A DNA stretch of 64,000 bases, taken from positions 516,001 to 580,000 of the forward strand of contig NZ_AP021888.1 in NCBI RefSeq assembly GCF_011398155.1, in the 5' to 3' direction. The position numbers and the translations under genes were made by a program. Below are positions 59,093 to 64,000 of the stretch, one piece after another (the first letter of the stretch is position 1; the number at the start of each line of letters is the position of its first letter). This DNA is from Thiosulfativibrio zosterae. GTDB taxonomy: Bacteria; Pseudomonadota; Gammaproteobacteria; Thiomicrospirales; Thiomicrospiraceae. Below the pieces are notes generated by a model that did no database searches, was not told the DNA's origin, and saw only the letters and a program-made list of their open reading frames with translations.

Positions 59093-60283
59093 ATGGCAAA
59101 AGCAAAGTTTGAACGCTCAAAACCGCACGTAAACGTTGGAACTATCGGTCACGTAGACCATGGTAAGACCACATTAACAGCGGCATTAACAATTGTACAA
59201 GCACGTAAATTTGGTGGAGAAGTTAAAGACTACGGTCAAATTGACAACGCACCAGAAGAAAGAGAGCGTGGAATCACCATCTCTACATCACACGTAGAAT
59301 ACGAATCAGAAGCCCGTCACTACGCACACGTAGACTGCCCAGGCCACGCTGACTATGTTAAAAACATGATCACTGGTGCTGCACAGATGGACGGCGCAAT
59401 CCTAGTATGTTCAGCAGCTGACGGCCCAATGCCACAGACTCGTGAACACATCCTATTATCACGTCAAGTAGGTGTACCATACATTGTAGTATTCCTAAAC
59501 AAAGCAGACATGGTAGACGACGAAGAGTTAATGGAACTAGTAGAAATGGAAATCCGCGAACTACTAGACATGTACGACTTCCCAGGTGATGACACACCAG
59601 TAATCATGGGTTCTGCACTAAAAGCAATCGAAGGTGACCAATCAGAAATCGGTGAACCAGCAATTGCGCGTTTAGTAGAAGCACTAGATACCTACATCCC
59701 AACACCAACTCGTGAAACAGACAAGCCATTCTTAATGCCAGTAGAAGACATCTTCTCAATCCAAGGCCGTGGAACAGTAGCAACTGGACGTATCGAAACT
59801 GGTGTGATCAAAGTAGGTGAAACAGTACAAATTATCGGTATTCGCCCAACCACTGAAACAACAGTAACTGGTGTAGAAATGTTCCGTAAACTACTAGACC
59901 AAGGTGAAGCGGGTGACAACGTAGGTATCCTATTACGTGGAACCAAGCGTGAAGACATCGAACGTGGTCAAGTATTGGCACACAAAGGCACAGTAACTCC
60001 ACACACCAAGTTCGAAGCAGAAGTTTACGTACTAGGTAAAGATGAAGGTGGTCGTCATACACCATTCTTCAACGGCTATCGTCCACAGTTCTATTTCCGT
60101 ACCACTGACGTAACTGGCGCATGTCAATTACCAGCGGGTGTTGAAATGGTAATGCCAGGTGATAACGTACAGATGACTGTAGAGTTGATCAACCCAATCG
60201 CCATGTCAGAAGGTCTACGTTTCGCAATCCGCGAAGGTGGTCGTACTGTAGGTGCGGGTGTTGTTGCTAAAATTCTTGCTTAA
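59093..60283 (+). CDS. tuf: elongation factor Tu (second copy)
   Basis: 396 residues, identical in protein to the copy at 42789 and with no base difference seen in the coding region. The upstream sequences (AAGGTAGATAAAA here; GGAGTTTGCATC there) and the downstream sequences are unrelated, so the identity is confined to the gene. Last gene of the str operon, followed by a strong terminator. The same A-ending codon preference appears in both copies. Confidence 0.97.
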   Translation: MAKAKFERSKPHVNVGTIGHVDHGKTTLTAALTIVQARKFGGEVKDYGQIDNAPEERERGITISTSHVEYESEARHYAHVDCPGHADYVKNMITGAAQMDGAILVCSAADGPMPQTREHILLSRQVGVPYIVVFLNKADMVDDEELMELVEMEIRELLDMYDFPGDDTPVIMGSALKAIEGDQSEIGEPAIARLVEALDTYIPTPTRETDKPFLMPVEDIFSIQGRGTVATGRIETGVIKVGETVQIIGIRPTTETTVTGVEMFRKLLDQGEAGDNVGILLRGTKREDIERGQVLAHKGTVTPHTKFEAEVYVLGKDEGGRHTPFFNGYRPQFYFRTTDVTGACQLPAGVEMVMPGDNVQMTVELINPIAMSEGLRFAIREGGRTVGAGVVAKILA

Positions 60284-60308
60284 TATTTAGTTAAGTACAG
60301 CGTTTTGT

Positions 60309-60336
60309 AAAAAGAGAGCTTCGGCTCTCTTTTTTT
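60309..60336 (+). terminator. terminator after the second tuf
   Basis: GAGAGC / GCTCTC stem with a TTCG tetraloop, A-run before and seven T after. Confidence 0.88.
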
Positions 60337-60352
60337 ATTTTAAATTAATAAG

Positions 60353-60381
60353 TTGCAGTTTAAAAAAGAAGTCAGTATAAT
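60353..60381 (+). promoter_or_regulatory. sigma70 promoter of the S10 operon
   Basis: TTGCAG (60353-60358), 17-nt spacer, consensus TATAAT (60376-60381), giving a leader of about 65 nt before rpsJ. The AAAGAAG and CTTCTTT arms flank the -10. Confidence 0.75.
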
Positions 60382-60452
60382 CCGCTTCTTTAGTTTGTGG
60401 GTGCTTTCAGTGCATCTGCTTTTCTATATCTTAAAATAACGAGAATGAAATT

Positions 60453-60764
60453 ATGGCGACTCAGAATATTCGTATTCGCTTGAAAGCGTTTGATCATAGA
60501 TTGATTGATCAATCTGCTAAAGAAATTACTGAGACAGCAAAAAGAACTGGTGCACAAGTCCGTGGTCCAATTCCTATGCCTACTCGTAAAGAGCGTTTTA
60601 CAATTTTGGTTTCACCGCATGTTAACAAAGATGCGCGTGACCAATATGAGCTTCGTACTCACAAAAGAATGCTAGATATCGTTGATCCTACAGATAAAAC
60701 TGTAGATGCATTGATGAAATTAGATCTTGCTGCGGGTGTGGATGTTCAACTAGAGTTACGTTAA
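60453..60764 (+). CDS. rpsJ: 30S ribosomal protein S10
   Basis: 103 residues. [16 protein letters not shown] at the start and [29 protein letters not shown] in the loop. Also the NusE subunit of antitermination complexes. First gene of the S10 operon. Confidence 0.98.
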   Translation: MATQNIRIRLKAFDHRLIDQSAKEITETAKRTGAQVRGPIPMPTRKERFTILVSPHVNKDARDQYELRTHKRMLDIVDPTDKTVDALMKLDLAAGVDVQLELR

Positions 60765-60824
60765 TTCGTAACAAGTGCTAGCTATCAATCGTAATAGCTA
60801 GGTTTAATAATAATGAGGTGTATT

Positions 60825-61463
60825 ATGAGTATTGGTGTCATTGGGCATAAGATTGGTATGACTCGTATTTTTGATGAATCAGGTGTTTCTACGCCTGTTA
60901 CAGTCATCGAAGTTCAGCCAAATAGAATTACTCAATTAAAAACTGCTTCAATTGATGGCTATTCTGCAGTCCAGGTTACTTTAGGTAAAAAGCACGCTGG
61001 TCGTGTTTCTAAGCCTGAAGCCGGTCACTTTGCAAAAGCTGGTGTTGAAGCAGGCGTTGGTTTGTGGGAATTTCGTGTAGATTCTGACACAGATCTAGCT
61101 GGTTTAGAATTGGGTGGAGAGATTACTGTTGCACAACTTTCAGATTTGAATGTAGTTGATGTGACTGGTGTTACGAAAGGTAAGGGTTTCCAGGGTGGAG
61201 TTAAGCGTCATAATTTCAGAACGCAAGACATGACTCACGGTAACTCTGTTTCTCACAGAGCACCTGGTTCTATCGGTCAAAACCAAACCCCTGGTCGTGT
61301 ATTTAAGGGTAAGAAAATGGCGGGGCACATGGGTGCAGTTCGTCAGACTACTCAAAACCTTGGCTTAGTCAAAGTAGATGTTGAAAACAATCTTTTATTG
61401 ATTAAAGGTGCAGTTCCTGGTGCTAAAGGTAGCACTGTTATTGTACGTAAGACAGTCAAGTAA
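60825..61463 (+). CDS. rplC: 50S ribosomal protein L3
   Basis: 212 residues from ATG at 60825; GAGGTG lies 7 nt upstream and [16 protein letters not shown] is the family start. An in-frame ATG at 60813 would add four residues and overlap this ribosome-binding site. The loop [19 protein letters not shown] holds the Gln normally methylated by PrmB. Confidence 0.95.
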   Translation: MSIGVIGHKIGMTRIFDESGVSTPVTVIEVQPNRITQLKTASIDGYSAVQVTLGKKHAGRVSKPEAGHFAKAGVEAGVGLWEFRVDSDTDLAGLELGGEITVAQLSDLNVVDVTGVTKGKGFQGGVKRHNFRTQDMTHGNSVSHRAPGSIGQNQTPGRVFKGKKMAGHMGAVRQTTQNLGLVKVDVENNLLLIKGAVPGAKGSTVIVRKTVK

Positions 61464-61473
61464 GGCGGGTGTC

Positions 61474-62094
61474 ATGGAATTTAAATTAATTGAATTAACA
61501 ACTGGTAAAGAATCAGGTTCTGTATCAGTTGCAGAAAATGTATTTGGCGTTGAGTTTAACGAGTCATTGGTTCATCAAGTAGTTACTGCTTACATGAATG
61601 GTGCTCGTTCTGGAACTAAAGGCCAAAAAAATAGAGCAGCAGTCAGCGGTGGTGGTGCAAAGCCTTGGAATCAAAAAGGTTCTGGACGCGCTCGTGCCGG
61701 TACTTCTCGTAGTCCAATTTGGGTTGGTGGTGGTCGTGCATTTGCTGGTCACAATAGAGATTTTTCTCAAAAAGTAAATCGTAAAATGTACCGTGGTGCA
61801 ATGCGTTCAATTATTTCTGAGCTTGGTCGTACTGGTCGTTTGGTGATTGTTGATGAGTTTAAGATTGATGCGCCTAAGACTAAAGAATTTAAAGCAAAAT
61901 TAGCAAACCTTAGCATTGAAGATGTTTTAGTTGTTACTGAAGGTTTTGATGAGTATTTATACTTGTCAGCTCGTAATTTATATCATGCAGATGTGTGTGA
62001 TGTTGCGTCTTTAGATCCAGTAAGTTTGATTGGCTTTAAGAATGTCATTATGACTCAAGGTGCTGTTAGACAGCTTGAGGAGAGCTTAGCATGA
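61474..62094 (+). CDS. rplD: 50S ribosomal protein L4
   Basis: 206 residues from the ATG at 61474 (GGCGGGTGTC upstream); a longer frame from 61408 runs inside rpl[23 protein letters not shown] and [20 protein letters not shown] are typical of the tunnel-lining extension. In E. coli L4 also represses this operon. Overlaps rplW by 4 nt. Confidence 0.95.
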   Translation: MEFKLIELTTGKESGSVSVAENVFGVEFNESLVHQVVTAYMNGARSGTKGQKNRAAVSGGGAKPWNQKGSGRARAGTSRSPIWVGGGRAFAGHNRDFSQKVNRKMYRGAMRSIISELGRTGRLVIVDEFKIDAPKTKEFKAKLANLSIEDVLVVTEGFDEYLYLSARNLYHADVCDVASLDPVSLIGFKNVIMTQGAVRQLEESLA

Positions 62095-62384
62095 AGCAAG
62101 AACGTTTATTAAAAGTATTGTTGGCTCCACATATTTCTGAGAAGTCAGCTTATGCAGCTGAAGCTAATCAGTACGTATTTAAAGTCGAGCCTACTGCAAC
62201 TAAGCCAGAAGTAAAGGCAGCGGTAGAGTCACTTTTTAATGTAAAAGTACAGTCAGTAAACATGATTAACTTAAAGGGCAAAACAAAAGTCTTTAAGGGT
62301 CGTGTTGGTAAACGCAATGGTGTGCGTAAGGCAATCGTTCGTTTGGTAGAAGGTCAAGAAATTGACTTTTCTGGCGCGGAATAA
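62091..62384 (+). CDS. rplW: 50S ribosomal protein L23
   Basis: 97 residues. [21 protein letters not shown] and [22 protein letters not shown] are typical. Lies at the tunnel exit and docks trigger factor and SRP. Starts inside the rplD end (ATGA) and is 11 nt before rplB. Confidence 0.97.
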   Translation: MKQERLLKVLLAPHISEKSAYAAEANQYVFKVEPTATKPEVKAAVESLFNVKVQSVNMINLKGKTKVFKGRVGKRNGVRKAIVRLVEGQEIDFSGAE

Positions 62385-62395
62385 GGAGTCTTCTG

Positions 62396-63226
62396 ATGGC
62401 AATTATTAAAAAATCAAAGCCAACCTCTCCAGGTCGTCGCTTTGTTGTTCAGATTGTTGAACCAACATTGCACAAAGGCAAACCACATGCAGCTTTATTA
62501 GAAAAAAAATCTAAGAAAGGTGGTCGTAATTCAAATGGTCGTATTACTGTTCGTCACCAAGGTGGTGGTCATAAGCAACATTACCGTTTAGTAGATTTTA
62601 AACGTGATAAAGATGGTATTCCAGCAACTGTTGAGCGTTTAGAGTACGATCCAAACCGTACAGCTCATATTGCTTTAATTAAGTATGCAGATGGACACCG
62701 TGCCTATATCCTAGCACCTAAAAATGTTACAGCAGGCGATGTTATTGAGTCTGGTGCGCATGTGTCTATTAAGCCAGGAAATTGTTTACCTTTAAGAAAC
62801 ATCCCGGTTGGTACAGTTGTGCATGCATTGGAAATGCGTCCAGGAAAGGGTGCACAGATTGCACGTAGTGCTGGTGCGGCAGTTCAAATTGCAGGTCGTG
62901 ATGGTGCTTATGTTTTAGTAAAACTTCGTTCTGGTGAAATGCGTAAGATTCTTTCTGAATGTCGCGCAACTATCGGTGAAGTGGGTAATTCAGAACACAG
63001 TCTTCGTAAGCTAGGTAAGGCCGGTGCTTCTCGTTGGAGAGGTGTTAGACCTACTGTTCGTGGTGTTGCGATGAACCCTGTTGACCATCCGCACGGTGGT
63101 GGTGAAGGTCGTTCTTCCGGTGGTCGTCACCCTGTCAGTCCATGGGGTGTTCCAACTAAAGGTAAGAAGACTCGTAGTAATAAGCGTACTGATAAAATGA
63201 TCGTACGTCGTAGAAACAGTAAGTAA
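62396..63226 (+). CDS. rplB: 50S ribosomal protein L2
   Basis: 276 residues. [11 protein letters not shown] near the start, [16 protein letters not shown], and the peptidyl-transferase-side His in [20 protein letters not shown]. Required for subunit joining and peptide bond formation. Ten bases before rpsS; AAGGAGTC ribosome-binding site. Confidence 0.98.
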   Translation: MAIIKKSKPTSPGRRFVVQIVEPTLHKGKPHAALLEKKSKKGGRNSNGRITVRHQGGGHKQHYRLVDFKRDKDGIPATVERLEYDPNRTAHIALIKYADGHRAYILAPKNVTAGDVIESGAHVSIKPGNCLPLRNIPVGTVVHALEMRPGKGAQIARSAGAAVQIAGRDGAYVLVKLRSGEMRKILSECRATIGEVGNSEHSLRKLGKAGASRWRGVRPTVRGVAMNPVDHPHGGGEGRSSGGRHPVSPWGVPTKGKKTRSNKRTDKMIVRRRNSK

Positions 63227-63236
63227 GGAAGGATTC

Positions 63237-63512
63237 ATGCCACGTTCAGTTAAAAAAGGTCCTTTTGTAGATCATCACCTTTATAAAAAGGTGATGGAGG
63301 CACAAGAATCTGGTAATAAGCGTCCAATTAAAACTTGGTCAAGAAGATCGGTGATTTTACCCGATATGATTGGTTTAACTCTTGCCGTTCATAACGGTAA
63401 AGAACATATCCCAGTATTTGTATCAGAAAATATGGTTGGCCATAAATTAGGTGAGTTCTCTATGACTAGAACTTTCCGTGGTCATGCTGCTGATAAAAAA
63501 GCTAAGCGATAG
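63237..63512 (+). CDS. rpsS: 30S ribosomal protein S19
   Basis: 91 residues. [14 protein letters not shown] and [21 protein letters not shown] are typical. Binds 16S rRNA with S13. AAGGAAGG precedes the ATG. Confidence 0.97.
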   Translation: MPRSVKKGPFVDHHLYKKVMEAQESGNKRPIKTWSRRSVILPDMIGLTLAVHNGKEHIPVFVSENMVGHKLGEFSMTRTFRGHAADKKAKR

Positions 63513-63522
63513 GAGAATAATC

Positions 63523-63855
63523 ATGCAAGTCAGTGCAACACATAAATTTGCTCGTATCTCTCCTCAAAAAGCTCGTTTAGTAGCAGATATGATTAGAGGG
63601 AAAGATGTCGAGTCAGCCGTCAATATTCTAACTTTTAGCAATAAAAAAGCAGCTGAGTTAATTAAGAAAGTACTTAATTCAGCCATTGCAAATGCTGAGA
63701 ATAATGAAGGTGCAGATATCGATGAACTAAAAGTAACTGCAACCTTTATCAATGAAGGTCCAATTATGAAGCGTATGCGTGCGAGAGCAAAGGGTCGTGG
63801 AAACCGTATCCAAAAGCGTATTAGTCATATTACAGTTACTGTTGGCGATAAGTAA
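63523..63855 (+). CDS. rplV: 50S ribosomal protein L22
   Basis: 110 residues from the ATG at 63523 (TAGGAG upstream), equal to E. coli; the longer frame from 63478 runs inside rps[18 protein letters not shown] and the C-terminal [21 protein letters not shown] are typical. The loop with [11 protein letters not shown] lines the exit tunnel. Confidence 0.97.
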   Translation: MQVSATHKFARISPQKARLVADMIRGKDVESAVNILTFSNKKAAELIKKVLNSAIANAENNEGADIDELKVTATFINEGPIMKRMRARAKGRGNRIQKRISHITVTVGDK

Positions 63856-63866
63856 GGAGAACCAGA

Positions 63867-64000
63867 ATGGGTCAAAAAGTACATCCAGTAGGTATTCGTT
63901 TAGGAATTACCAAGGATTGGAACGCTCGCTGGTATGCGGATAGTAAGCACTATTCGGATTTCCTTGTAAGCGATGTCGAAATCAGAAAGATTTTAAATGA
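63867..64000 (+). CDS. rpsC: 30S ribosomal protein S3, N-terminal part (cut by window end)
   Basis: ATG at 63867 with AAGGAG upstream; the 44 visible codons begin [20 protein letters not shown], the family start. The rest lies beyond base 64000. Eleven bases after rplV. Confidence 0.95.
   Translation, partial: MGQKVHPVGIRLGITKDWNARWYADSKHYSDFLVSDVEIRKILN

Noticed and set aside
42789-60283. tuf duplication as evidence of an inserted element
   Set aside because: Two tuf genes in these exact positions are ancestral in gammaproteobacteria; identity is explained by gene conversion.

Overview
The window is a chromosomal segment of a gammaproteobacterium. Gene families, gene order and the pairing of a transketolase-GAPDH-PGK-PYK-class II aldolase block with a type II secretion operon fit the Thiomicrospira / Hydrogenovibrio / Thiomicrorhabdus group of sulfur-oxidising autotrophs. 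That placement is an inference: no rRNA and no RubisCO or phosphoribulokinase gene lies here. There are no insertion sequences, prophage genes or CRISPR arrays.

Layout. 1-6.2 kb: end of cca, a DUF3365 c-type cytochrome, an RND efflux adaptor/pump pair and a rhodanese. 6.2-13.9 kb: tkt-gap-pgk-pyk-fba, the central carbon enzymes shared by the Calvin cycle and gluconeogenesis. 13.9-27.1 kb: a small membrane protein, then gspCDEFGHIJKLMN with a kexin-like lipoprotein protease coupled to its end. 27.1-29.2 kb (minus strand): bioD, purC and a PsiE-family protein. 29.3-34.9 kb: rpe-gph-trpEGD and trpC. 35.0-37.7 kb: a polyamine operon (speD, speE, fold-III ornithine/lysine decarboxylase) behind a structured leader. 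37.7-42.3 kb: OsmC-like protein, bioA, dbpA, a cold-shock protein, truC. 42.4-64 kb: the translation/transcription supercluster tRNA-Tyr-Gly-Thr, tuf, tRNA-Trp, secE, nusG, rplKAJL, rpoBC, rpsLG, fusA, a second tuf and the start of the S10 operon (cut inside rpsC).

The signal that ordinary annotation does not explain is a dispersed palindrome, CCAGGCCTGG with A-rich left and T-rich right flanks. I find 11 exact copies between 369 and 42321, 6 inside genes and 5 between genes, and none in the last 21.7 kb. Several intergenic copies form the heart of larger hairpins, some with terminator features. Coding copies use two different reading frames, so the constraint is on DNA or RNA rather than on protein.

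The second candidate system is the speD leader: a sigma70-like promoter, a possible 19-codon upstream ORF, a first hairpin, and a terminator-like hairpin whose 5' arm lies under the end of that ORF. This is the layout of a translation-coupled attenuator for polyamine synthesis. Other points of interest are alternative hairpins over the gap ribosome-binding site, a promoter nested in the hairpin after the first tuf, two apparently identical tuf genes with codon use unlike their neighbours, and the protease tied to the type II secretion operon.
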